The notes below the pieces were generated by a model. It was not told where the DNA came from, did no database searches, and saw only the letters and a list, made by a program, of their open reading frames with translations. Below are positions 33,701 through 46,600 of a DNA stretch of 64,000 nucleotides, one piece after another (within the stretch, counting starts at the first letter, position 1; each line of letters opens with the position of its first letter). The DNA comes from Serinus canaria (taxonomy: Eukaryota; Chordata; Aves; Passeriformes; Fringillidae). The position numbers and the translations under genes were made by a program. The stretch is from NCBI RefSeq assembly GCF_022539315.1, contig NC_066315.1, positions 122,601,874 to 122,665,873 on the forward strand, in the 5' to 3' direction.

Positions 33701-36700
33701 CATCATCAAACCTAATCTACCATGAGAAGAATAGTAATATCAAATGGCCTCTCCTACAGAAATGTATTTTAATTAATTACCTAATTTGTTGGAGCATTTG
33801 TAATATATATTTAATGACACTACAGTCTGGCACAGCCTTCCAGACAGTGTTCTGAGGAAACATGATCTAAGCATAGCCTCAAGCTGATATTATCAAATAA
33901 CTCACCATGCTGTGTAAAAAAAAAAAAAAAACAGATAAAACAAGCAGCTAATGTTTCAGATTACAGGGCCTCAGGAAAGCCTCTTTTCACCCTAGCATTT
34001 CTCTCTGGCAGCTCCATCACCTCTGCCTTTATATCTGGAGCATGCAGTAAATAAATATTCAGCACTGGCCTGATTGTAGGTAGCACCAAGCAAGCAGTAG
34101 CCCATTACTATATATCACACTCCAATTACTAAAGATCTTGCCATGTGTCTAATAGTCTAATATAAACAGTCCATTAGGCTTTCTAATGGTGGTGTTAAAT
34201 AAAGGGTGAACAAATAGTACTAGAACAGCAAGAAGCCCCTGGGCAGCTTTGCATCTTCCCATGCCACTCCCTTTAATGAGATTATGTTATTGCTTTGGTC
34301 GATAGAAACTCATTCGAAGGTTTCCAGTTCTCCTGCCCTTTTGTGTTGATGTATCTAAATATTTACCCTTTGGTCTATTTTCTTCAACAGAGTAAAGTTC
34401 TTGCCCTTTATTCCCACTTACATCACTGCCTCTTTTTGCCAGACAGAACAATGCATCTCTCCTGATTGAGTAGGGAATCTCTGGTACAGCCCCTCCCTGG
34501 GATCTAATGCAGCCTGTGAATCTCTCAGCATCTTTGAGAGAAAGCATCAGTCATGTAAATGACCCCTGCATCAGTGTTCTGGCAAGGCTTTGTAAGAGTT
34601 TATTCAATTATGGTACAATATTTTTTCCAATTAGGGGAATGTCCATTATTTTTCTTTATTTTGATTAAAAATAGTAGAGCCTTTCAAACTAAAAATAACT
34701 TAAAAAAATCTACTTAAGACTTAGAAATGTAAATTCAAAAGACAATATAGCAGAAATAATAAGTAAAATAATTTAATAGCAATTTAATAATTTAATAACA
34801 AGTAAAATAATTGAAGAAGTATTATATTAGAATAAAAATTTTTACAGAACTGTAAAATAAAGTTTCCTTTATAAAAGCTATAGCATAGTTGGTGTGTGTT
34901 ATACAGAGGATTGGCAATGAAACACCAGAGAATAACATTCAGTACTGATATCTCCATCATAGACTGAAACTGCCTCAACTGCTGAGCGTAAGTATAAACA
35001 AATACACTGAAAAAAATTACAAAACTCACTTTGAATGCCTGAGTCTCACACACTGATTATTGTTTAGTTTAAGATATAATGAACAGTAAACTATGGACAT
35101 GCTGTTTACTTTTAGAGATGTTAGTATGCCAGAGACAGAAATTAGGCAGCTCTTTAGTTTAGAGCTAGCTGACAAAGCCTGTTAAATTGTTGTAAAAATT
35201 CAACTTTGATATCATACACAAACCAAGTCCAGAATGATGGGGTATTTCATATGTAAAACACAGTAAAATGTTACATGTAATATTTTGGCACTTATAATTT
35301 GTTTCAGCAGTGTTTCTTTCTTTTAAATTCTGCTGATTTAGTAATTACAAAAACGATCAACAAGCCTTTTGTCCATTGGTCTTCTATGAAGCTAATGGAT
35401 TTAGCAGGAACCATGATAGAAACCAGCATCAAAGCACTGGACTGATGCAGTGCTGCATCAAGGGGACCTCCTTTCAAGACTAGAAAATAAGCTGGCATCT
35501 TTCTGGCTTTAATTTTGGGGAAACTGCCTGATATAACACCTTGGGTGTCATCTAGAGATGACTGTGACTACAGTTTGCAATGTATTTTACTGTACAGACA
35601 AATTCTCCAAATTTTTCACTATTGTCCAAATTTTCCACAGTTGTCACTGAACAAGTCTTGCAATAATATCAATCAAAGTTTACATGACAGCTTCTGCTCT
35701 GCATTGTTTTGTTCAGTTTGGTAGGGATTTCCCTAACAGCTCAAGCAAAATGTAATCAAGGATACAAAGAGGCTCTATAACCTCTTTGTGACCCAGCTTC
35801 AAATAGAAAAACATTTTTTAAATAAATGGGCGGTACTCCAGAACTTTCTGGTGAGGAAAGGGGATCTCTTGGAAGCTCTCATGAGCCACAGTTAAGCAAA
35901 TGGGAGCAGAGACTGCACTTTCCCCCAGCATATCAGCAGTTAGCTCTCTGTCTGTAGCTTTCTTTGTTCTTCTAAGACGGAAGCAGTTGAAAATCTGAAA
36001 AGGACAAAATGAAAAGTGTTCACAGAAGTCACAAAATGAGAAGCAAATTCTGTTCCTTGAATAAGCTGAGGCCTGAAATCATTTGGTGGTAAGCAAAAAA
36101 CCAAAAGCTATTGGAAATGAGACTACACACACAGATGGAAGCCACATCCAGGCAAGTCGGAAGTTTCTGATGGAATTGACAGACATTAAGGTAACATATT
36201 AAACTACATATTAAACTTCACAGATTCATTTTATATGTGGTTTAGACTGACTTCATTTTAGATACCTAAACTGTAGATTTTTTACCTCTGACCTCATTGC
36301 TGGAGGTTCTTCTTGTAATTGACAGTATGAAGGAGGTATATAGGTAGTTTTAGGGCATGTTTCATCTTAGCTCCTCTTGCCTTAGATGAATCTCATTTTA
36401 CAAATGCATATTTCATTTCTCTCATTAGAAATTAATTTTAGGCCACCAGTTCAGTCACAAAGCCAGATCCACATTTTAGTCAGTCACATCAGATCAAATG
36501 TGGAGCTTGAAATGTCATTGTCCCAAACCACAAATATCTTAGAACGAAGAATCTGAAAACCTTCTAGCTCATGGGGAAAAAAGGAAAGCATAAGAACTTC
36601 TAACAGCTAAAAATCATCAGCCACTTAGTATGCTATGAGGAAGCCAACAGATATTGAATTTGGACTTGTTACTATGACTTCATGCAACATCAAGTAATGA

Positions 36701-37539
36701 TTAAAGCAGGGTATGAGGGAGCTGTTATGCTGTATTACCCTGGCATAGCACTTCAAGGAAAAAGAGATGGTAAATCACAAATCATTGACTGGTCTACTTG
36801 AACAACCTTCACCACTTCAGACATTGTAAGAAAGCCAGATGGTGATGTGAGGCCGTACACTGACGTTAAGAAATAGTCCATAAATAATCTCTCTCATTTT
36901 TACAGCACAATAGTTAAAAAAAGGAAGAAAAACTGTGGCAGTTTAAACTTTTCATACAATACCATTTTCAACACACCTGAGCATGTAATGAAATGCCTCC
37001 TGGTTGGCTCAGTTCTGCAAGAGCCTTTTAGATTCATTAAAGTGTTGAAGACATTTCAGACTTAATAAATGGCCTTCATTTAAGACGTGAGAATTAAAGA
37101 CAAGCAGTCAGGTGACTGTCTTTAATTCCACAGGACACATAAGAAATATTTGGTAAGAGGGTAAACAGCAGCTGCATAACCAAACAGGACTGGAAAGAAC
37201 AGCCTGGCTCACTGCATCCAGTCTCATTCTAAAATCTCCTGAACTTACAAATCTCCATCTAAAGAAAATTTCTTTTTTATCCTAACCCCTTACCAAAAGT
37301 CTATTGCAGAACCATCATCAAACCTTTAAACGAAAGATTTGATTTTTTTTTGTCATAATTAACAGAGAAATTTCTGCAGTTTATTTGCAGTTTAGGCTAA
37401 TTGAGAAGAATGCTGCCTTTTTCATAATCTCTGACCACCTTGCCTTCCATGTCAGCTCAAATGTCGCAGCAAACCTTTCACTCAGTGCAACTTCCTCTTC
37501 AGAATGCTTCTTTGAGGTATTGTTTCTTTGGCTGAAAGA
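30753..37539. other. Unique AT-rich sequence, no gene seen
   Basis: Almost 7 kb with no recognised transposon or exon. It contains a very AT-rich stretch at about 32160-32270, an (AAG)n run at about 32990-33004, a 16-base A-run at about 33916-33931, and an AT-rich patch at 34740-34812 with AAGTAAAATAATT repeated. Short frames have no family signature. Confidence 0.55.
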
Positions 37540-37695
37540 GAACACCTAGGGGGTAGAGTTAATTTTCTCCATAGCAGCGAGCATGGGGCTATATTTTGGG
37601 TTTGTGCTGGAAATAGAGGGATCTGTGCTTGATAACACAGGGACGCTTCAGCAATAACTGAGCAGTGCTTACACAGGTTCAAGGCCTTTTCTTCT
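37540..37695 (+). mobile_element. Truncated ERVL-type LTR fragment
   Basis: TAGAGTTAATTTTCTCCATA, GGGTTTGTGCTGGAAATAGA, GATAACACAGGGACGCTTCA, CTGAGCAGTGCTTACACAGG and TTCAAGGCCTTTTCTTCTCC match in order the first third of the LTR at 60401-60980 (compare GAGTTAAACTTCTTCACAGT and GAGTCAAGGCCTTTTCTGCT there). Similarity ends at about 37695, so the promoter and poly(A) parts are missing. The left edge may reach 37521, where TTTCTTTGGCTGA resembles the LTR start. Confidence 0.75.
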
Positions 37696-40600
37696 CCCCA
37701 TCTTCACACCAAAGGAATATGTGATAAGAAGCATAATATTAATAATTTTTACTTATTTTTAAAATTATAGCTATGATATAAAACTTATCAGAAATGACAA
37801 CTGTTTGGTCATCAATGTTTTCCAATTTTCCCTAACAGTGTTCCCTTCTCTTTAGAATAGCTGGAGTGACACGTTGCAAAATCTCCCTCACTGCCAGAAT
37901 TCTGCCAAGAATTAACTTTATCAACTCTGAATGCTCAGTCCCATATAAATATCTATATTCTCATTATATTCCCAGAAAGGTTTACTGTTCATTATTTGCT
38001 GTAGTTCCACTGAAAATCCTTTGGTTAACCACTAGGGAAAAGAAATGGCACTGTAGGAGTTAGATGTGCAATAAGGCTTTATGGAGAAAGATTAAAAGTC
38101 AGCAGAAAGATGAGGAGTTAGGTCTTGAAATGAGAAAGTTGAGATTTTGAGGTGTGAGGGTGTAAAGGCTTAATGTTGCCCAGGAGATGGAAAACCACAT
38201 TAAAAAAGATTTGTCTGCTGTACTTCACTGAAGAAATTTGTTAGCATAACAGTGGAGGAAAATTGCAAATTGAGTGAGTAATAAACACTGATGCTTGAAC
38301 ACAAAAGGCAAATGCACAATCAATATTTATTTGCAAACACATATGGGCTGAAGCAATTGTTACCCCTCAGTCACAATAAGCGTAAATGGATCTTGCAATA
38401 ATTGGGTTTTGCCATTGTTCTGGTCAAACTATGTAAATTCTGGAAAGCAGCTGAACTTAAACATGTGTGACTGCAGTGAAGCAATTTTCCAAACTTGGAG
38501 AAAGAGCCTTCAGGAGAATCTGCCTGTGCTATAACCAAATCACCACAAGGAAATTACACCCACAACCTACACTTAGGCAAAACCTGACTAAACAAAAGAG
38601 GCATTCAAAAACTTAGCACATTGAAAAGCATGAGCTCTGCTATAACATTTCAGCTTGCCCTAGTGTGGACTTGGACTTTATTTATTGAAATAATTCCAAT
38701 ATATGACTTCACGCTGCTACATTTATTTTTTTATTTGAAAGTCCTATAGCAAGACCTATTTGGTCTATGTGAGTTCAAAAAGAGAAGAACTTTGTCTGAG
38801 ACACCCACACAGGTCAATATGAGAACTCCTTGAAGGTGTCCTTCACATAAAATGTACATGCCCAAAAAGATTAAGTGGCTGCTGCTACTGGGCATTGCAT
38901 CCCAGGTTTAATCTGTTGGCTATCTTAATTATTTCCTTCTGTACTTACTTCATAAAAGAAATGGCTAAAAGCCTATATGTGGTGAAAGTCCACCTGTTAC
39001 TTGTGGATATAAAGAGCCTCCAGAGAAAAATGTGGGAGTAGAAAATACAGAAGCAATTATTTCTTGCAGATTTTACTTACTACTTTTTCCTCCTCTAAAT
39101 AATTCAGCAACTGGGAGATTTCATGTCAGTGATTTCATTATAAGAATGAAATTATTTCACAACCCCCTTTCCTTTGACAATTGACACAGGTTCAGCTCCT
39201 CAGAGAGACTCTTAAATTCTTAAATGTCAACACTAGTGCTAATAACCATCAGCCCCTTCACTTTCTTGCTTAAATTTCCTTAGCACATGGAAGTATGGAT
39301 CCTTTAGTATCTGGATTGCTGCATTTCTAAAGAGAATGGAAAGTGAGCTACACTGTAACTAACTGGGCATAATGAGCTTTTACTGGGATTTAGAAGCTGT
39401 TAATAACCAGTCTGTCTCCATACATTGAAAACAATACCTGGCCTCTTACAGTTTTCCCTCACTTGGTATCTGTCTTGTTTATACTTTATGGTGGCTGTCA
39501 GTGCCTTTATGGTACTAGAAGTGAAGATTTCCCAAATGGAAGATGTATTTCTAAGAAAAACTGCCACCACTCTACAGGTGAGAGAAATGCTGTCCTTTAA
39601 TAAATATGAGCAAGAACTTTGAGTGAATGTTTTAATCTTTGCCCAAAATATTGAAAGTTGTCTTCCTGTAGCTTGGAGGAAATATTAAACCAGAAGAGCA
39701 GTTAACTCACTTCCTGGGACTAATATGAAAAAATAATGAGATAAAATCAGACAAATTATGTTAAAGACAGGATATGAAAATGCAGGCATAACAGTACACC
39801 GGCAACAGCTAAGAAGAGGGAAGCAGAAGTAAAAGGTGTTCTGCAGCAAAGCCCATTGGCAGCAGCATGCTGAGGGCACATCTTCACCGTGTTAATCTTT
39901 TCCAACCTGACTTTTAAAAGTATATTTCTTTTCCCATGAAAAGTACATTTCTGTATTCTGGGACAGCTCTATTTCCTCTCAGTGCTGCAGGAGCTTTCCT
40001 CCTTGTTCTCTCTGTGTTTCTAGATGACAGTGGCGTGTGCTCCCTTCCCTTCTCAGTCCAGCCATGCACAGCAGTGGGTTCCAGAAACACATTTTCTCTG
40101 TTCCTCTCCTGGCTGGTGGTAGAACAGGCTGGATAATCTGCATGCAAGCACAAAAAAAGGTAAGGATTGAAAAATATTTTCCCTTTCACATCATCCTGCA
40201 TTGAATACCCCACCCTGATTTATAAAGTGTATTATGCTAACACCTAAGGAGAACTGGTTTTAGCAGTGTCTGAAGACAAGGGACATGGGCACATTCCCTG
40301 TTCTAAATCCTGTCTACTACCTCTCTGAAATAACCTCTTGCAAATGATGCCCAATTTCAAAATGCTCCAGCCCATTCTCAGCACAGTCCCAATGCCTCCA
40401 GATCTCCCTGAGGGATAACAGGGACCTGAGTCCCCACACTCCCCTCACAGCTCCAACAGAGCTAATTTTTCAGACTCCTTCGTTTTATAGTATTTGAGAG
40501 ATGTAACTACATTTTTAAGGTCCTGAATCTTTCTTTGCAATTTTTTAATCTGTTCTGGTACAGGGACTTCCTATAACTGAGGAAAATCCTGTACAGATTG

Positions 40601-43600
40601 CTAATAAGGGAATCTATCACTAAAATAGGCAAATTTCAAAGAGCAAAAAACCAAAAATCTCTTTTGTAAATAATAGCACTGCCTCTATAGATATCTTGGA
40701 AATTCAGAATTTTCTTGAATCTGTAATTTACTGGTGATTATGATGCTTGAATGTGACTCAGTGATTTAAACATAATCAACCATTGTTCTCTTCCTATTGT
40801 CTCATTTTCTCACTGGTAATTAATGTCTTAAATGATGCATTCACTGGATTATAGAAAAAACTCTGCTCAACCATTTCAGCTTTTTTAGCTTTTTCAGATT
40901 CTTTCCCAGAACTCACTTCTGACTAGTATCTTTCTTCCAACTGTTACTTTTTAGAGTATTTCCTCCCTTTCTTGCCTTCTTGCAAGCACATACACACATA
41001 TTTTTTCCCCCAGGATGGAAGGAAAAGGAGTGGAAATGGCAGCACAACAAGTCCAGTTTCCATGAAGAAAATCACCTTCTTCAAGCAGAGTTCTAATCCT
41101 CTGTCAAGCAACACTAAAAGGTTCCAGGCATCATGACTAATAGTGGGGTGACTCTCCCTCTTACTGGCATTGCACACACCACAGGACCTTCCAGGAGACC
41201 AAGTCCAACAGCAGGAAAAGCTGTCCTTTGTCCTGTTTGTTTGCTTGAACTTATGCTTTCAGAAAGTGAGAAACTTCTATCAACAAATTAGAGTTAGATA
41301 TACATTACTTCATGTCAAAGCTTATATAGAGGAGGAAGTCAGTGATCCCTAGTATTGGTTTATTGAAAGTGTGTTTTGTCCTTCCTGAATTTCAGAAGCC
41401 TGAGCATTTGTGGAACAAGATAAAACAGATTTATTTTTTTGTCTCTTAATATACAACATTTATTGTTTTCCCCATAATGTAGATCAGAGGAAAATTATGC
41501 AGCTGATATTACATAAAAAGATGAAATTGCTTCTTTAATACCTCTTAGCAATTTCTTTGGAATTCTTCTGATATCCTGTTCTCTGAGAGATATATGGGTC
41601 ACTTCAGAAAGACTCAATCCAAGCTCTAAGAGCTACACGTACTAATTAGATTTTTCAATAAATAATTTAGCAAGCCTGTTTCAGTTGAGAGGTTTCATTA
41701 GATGTTTGAAAATAATTTAAAATTTTGTATCTTTTTTACATCTGACACAGGTTTGTCTCCCCAGAGATGTCTCTAGGTTTTTAAATGCAATTGCACTGTT
41801 ATTCCAATAAACCATTTGCAGCTATTCTGCATACATTTGCTTTGTCATATTGATTATTTTAATTCTTCTTTTTAAAATTTTTTCGAGTTCATTGGTATTC
41901 ACTCTTTAAAGAGGGAAACCTTAACCTGAGGCTTACAAAGGTCTGTCTTGCCTCTGGAAATTTTTCTGCCATGAGATTAATGAAAGTTACATATAAAATA
42001 ATATAAGAAGAACGCTGTATTTTGCTATTCCACCCTCTTTCATAAATTTTATTTCCTCTCTTAATTTGAAATCACTTTTGCTTTGTAATTAAGCAGATTC
42101 TGTGTTCAATATTTTTCTTTCTTATCACAAACAAGGCTTCAGTCTGTGAAATCTGCATGGGAGTATAAGAATGTTCCTGTTTTGTGGGTGGTGTTTGACA
42201 TCATTACAGGGTCTTATTAATGGCTCCATTGTACTTCTCTGAATAATTAAATTCTGCTAATGGCTGTAATATTTTCATGAGCAACATAATCCTTTTTTTT
42301 ATTATTATTACTGCCAATGAAGGATAGGAAGATGCCAGCCACTAAAATGCAGCTCTTGTGGAACACAAGGACATATATTTAGCATAAATCAATCCCATCT
42401 GAATGAACTACAGAACAAGGCAAAGAGTTTTTCTGGAAGACTTTCAAAACACCATCAATAAATGCTACAATTGATTACTTATCAGCACCCATTCCAAGAT
42501 AAATGACCTGTGATTCCATTTAAAAGTTAATGCTCAAAGGTCTTCAAATGCAAATAGCAAAAAGCAATACATAAACACTATAAAAAGAACCAAACAGATA
42601 TTAGAGACAAAAAAATACAGGCAAGCAGATTTACTACAAAAATGCACACAAAGACCCCTTTCAATACCCAAATATGTTTGTTTCACAGGTATTTACAAAG
42701 TAAAAGATAATTACTAGACAGAGAGATAAAACAATGAAACTTTGAAGTTAATCCACGAGTTAAAACTCTTTCAGCAAGATAAAACTTGTTTCTGAGTTTT
42801 ATCTGTTACTGTTTAAACTCCTAAATTTCTCTCTTAATAAATCCTGAAGGGCCAAATCACAGCATAAAAGCAATATCATGCAGTAGGGTTGTTTGCTCAG
42901 AGCTCCTTTGTCTTGGAGGCAGCTTATGGCAGTCCGTTCAGCAGTCCATTTCACAATAAAAATGGGATATACATAGACTTGTGCTCTCCTGGAATCTTGA
43001 CAGTTGTGTAGAAGTGCACAGATGTCAGACAGACAAACAGAATGAGACAGACAAACAAATGAATAGACTGTCCAACCCTCTTTTGGCCTTTGCAGTGTGG
43101 AAAGACACTTTGTTCATGATGTTATGTCACTACTGCCAACCCAGCCAGACACACACAACACAGCCAGGGTCCTTTAGGAGCCAAAACCAACTTGTCCTGA
43201 TGGAGCCATTTCTGGGAAACCAATACCATGTGTGCAATGTGTTTACACCAGCATTTAGGAAGACAAGGATTTCTGTGCCTCCTAGAAGGGAGGTACTAAA
43301 ATCTATTCCACACAGAAACATTGGATGGTAACAAACAGTGACTTTAATATATAGATCTATGAAATATTTATGGGGAGGGGCATTATGGAAAGGGATATAA
43401 TTGTCACCTCAAATAACCAGCAACTGAATGTCATAACCCATTTTGCTCCTTCCAATCTGTCACCCAGCTTGTGCTTATTTGCAAACTGGCTTCAGCTCAT
43501 GTTTACCAGGACAACATAGTTACAAGGGAAATGTTTCTATTTAGAATAGATCCACAGTATAATTTTTCCCACAGTATAATTTTTAATAATCTGTGGAATT
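37696..43600. other. Unique AT-rich sequence, no gene seen
   Basis: No transposon end or exon recognised. A cryptic GACAGACAAACA repeat lies near 43030-43060. Frames of 60-116 codons (for example 39914-40213 minus, 42981-43331 plus) lack domains and overlap frames on the other strand. Confidence 0.55.
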
Positions 43601-43634
43601 ATTAATATATAATCCCAAAGGATTATATATTAAT
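43601..43634. repeat. Perfect AT-rich inverted repeat, 15-bp arms
   Basis: ATTAATATATAATCC (43601-43615) and GGATTATATATTAAT (43620-43634) are exact reverse complements around CAAA. Just upstream CCACAGTATAATTTTT occurs twice (from about 43553). The pair could extrude as a cruciform. There is no link to a known transposon. Confidence 0.9.
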
Positions 43635-46600
43635 CTGAAGACCTATGAAAATCTGCTTTTAATTTTTGACATTCTTATTAAAAGATTGTCTCATGAAAAA
43701 TGCTGGTGTGTTTAGTTTGGATTACTACGTAACATAAACTTGCAAATATGTCTGGTGACTTATGTAAAAACAGAAATTATTTAACTTGCATACGGTTTTC
43801 TTACTTCACTGCAGTAATTCCTCTATTGTCAAAGATACCTGTTACCAAAAGCTACGTTCACTTCTTACACTCACAATGGCTACAATCACCTGCAAAACTG
43901 TCAGCCAGACTTGGTGGCTAATTGTATTTCTTGAAGTGAATATTGAAGTGCATTATTTGTGTTCTGCTACTAGAAATAATGGAAGTTTAATGTTCACTGC
44001 TTCTAGAGCAGAATGGTGATGAGTGTATGATTTTTAAAAACAGATTAATTTACTGAAACTAATGCCTTTTTTGCAAGAAAATGAACATGTCAATCTTTAT
44101 AATAGAGAGGAAAGAGAAAAAACACCGCTGTGTCATTTTCGACCACAACAAAAATTCATTGGATATTTTCTCTTTAAAAAAAAAAACACCTCCTTCTTTC
44201 CCTCTAAGAAGAAAGCTGAGTAATATAGACTTGTACTTGAATTCCTCAGGTCAGGTAAGATTTGATGGTGATTTATCATTTTAGACCAGTAGAAAATCCA
44301 ACTCCTCCATTACAAAATTAATATTAAACATAATATCAACAAAAAAGTATCCACCTCTACAATACTTTGATCAACCTCTCTAATTTCTTGTTCCAATGAT
44401 AAACATAAAGAAAAATAAAAGCTTTGACCCTCGTTCAGATCCATGTTGTACTTTGGGATAAGAATCATTGTCTCAATGCTCACTGCCCACAGGTATTCAG
44501 ATACCCTTTATTATCTTTAAGAACATGGCAACCACTAGCAACTGAAATCACCTAACAATGCTAAACTGTGTATTGATATTGTAATCACAGCATGATTCTT
44601 GCATATTAGATAAACATTTTTTCAATTTGAATAATACTACTTTTCAATTAATTTCTTATTCACATCTCCAACTCAAATTACTGAAGTACATCAAATATTC
44701 ACAACTATCATCAATATCTAGCTGCCTGAGAAGGAATCTCTAATGATAACATGAATAAAGCAAAAATGCTGAATGTGATCATAGAATAATTTATTTTGTA
44801 ACTTTCATTATAGCAAGAACCCTTTGATGCATATTATAACAAATGTCTTCTTCTAGCTGTAAAACTTCGGAGTGTTGTGAAAAAATAAAGTGGAGGGTTA
44901 CTTTTCTTAACTAATAACTCAGATTTAAATCTTCTCATCAGCACATGCACTTACTATGCCTCCACAATGTCCTTATTTCTGCTTAAACAAAGCCTTTATA
45001 ATAAATTCAACCTGATTTCCTTCCTCCCACCAGCCCTCAGGGGGTTCACTGAATGATCTGACGTGCATAGAACATTATCTATCATAAAGGATGATGAATA
45101 CTTATAAACCCCCACTTCTGTGGAAATCAGGACCTCTGTGGAGAAGGCCTGGATTTGGTGAGGTCATCTGCTCTGGGGTCAGTGCTGATCCTGTTGAGCC
45201 ATGAGCAGTCCACCACAAAAAGCCCAAGCCTTCCCCTCCCCTCCTTCAAATGGGTCATTTGAAGGAAATCCAAAGGAAGAAAACAGAGAAGGCCACACTA
45301 AACATTTCCCAAACTAAATTGGGATGTCATTTCAAAGATTAAAATTACTGTGCTTGCTTGCTTTTGGGCAGTAAAATTGAGAGAAGATAAAAAAGAGCTT
45401 CAAAAAGAAAAAAAAAAATTTTTGGGGAATTTTATGCAGTAAGGAAAGAAAAAGTATATGTATGATAGAAAGGGAAACTTTTTATAAATATTGAGGAGAA
45501 GTTACATAAAATGTTTCTCCACTCTGAGTGTGTGTGTTCATGTGTGTCCTAGAATGTGTGCACACCTATGAAGGCACGGGGAGAGATGAACCTGCACAAG
45601 CTGTGCATTATTGTAGAAAGCATTTCCTTCCTTCTCAGTGTGCTCAATGTTATTTGTGGATCACACTCAGAAGTTCAAATTCAGTTTCTAGTCAGGTTGG
45701 AGCCCAGCTTATGCCAATGGGAGTGTTATTCATTTCAAGGATGAAAAAAAAATATATAATTAGGCCCTCAGGTAATAAAATATCTTACTGCAGGGATATT
45801 TTATTGTGAGGATGCTATAATGGTCTCCTCCAAAACTTTATGAAGCAACAGACAGAACCTCAACTGCAAGCAAAGCTCCTGCCAGGTGAATGGTTCCATG
45901 TACAAACCTTTTTGGGCAAAAGAGAGGAAACACAGCAAACTGCCTCAGCTTGCAATTAAGTACTGGTCTTAAAAGCTTTTTTATGAAATTCAGCAGGCAA
46001 AAGGACAGGCATCCTGTCTGGTCTTACTTTTTTAGCATCCAAGCTCTGCATTCTCATACCACAGATAACCTGAAATTGTCAATACTTGTCACAAGAGGGT
46101 TATTCTTCCATCATCAGTTTTCAAAGCTGCCAGTGAAGCATCTTCTAGGAATCCCCATGGGCTCGATTTCTGCTTGACTGAGGTTAGATTTCTCTGCCAA
46201 CCCTCCCCCAAGGAAGGCAGAATACATCTCTGCACAAAGAAGGCAAAAAGTGTAATGAAGCCCTCCTCGTGTGTGAATGAAATGCAAGGGAGCACCTCAT
46301 GGATAGCTGGAAATCATAGAGGAGATTTTCCCATTGCTGGTGTTTTACCTTAAAAATGAGACACCTGCCATCCTAATAGATGTGAATCTAAACCATTGAC
46401 TTTAGGCTCTCAGAATCCTTGCAAATCCTACCAGAGTTTTCAAAACTGCCTTGAAATTCATGTTAGTATAAACTTGCTGGTGATTTTTTAGAATGTGTAT
46501 GAGCCATTTGATGCATAATAGCATTATTAAATGTCCTGCAGTTAAGGAATCTTTCCTGTATAAAAGAGCTGTTGCCTACATTTCTCTGATGTCTAATTCT

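Noticed and set aside
43601..43634. Palindrome as a microRNA precursor
   Set aside because: A 15-bp stem with a 4-base loop is far shorter than a pre-miRNA and almost entirely AT.
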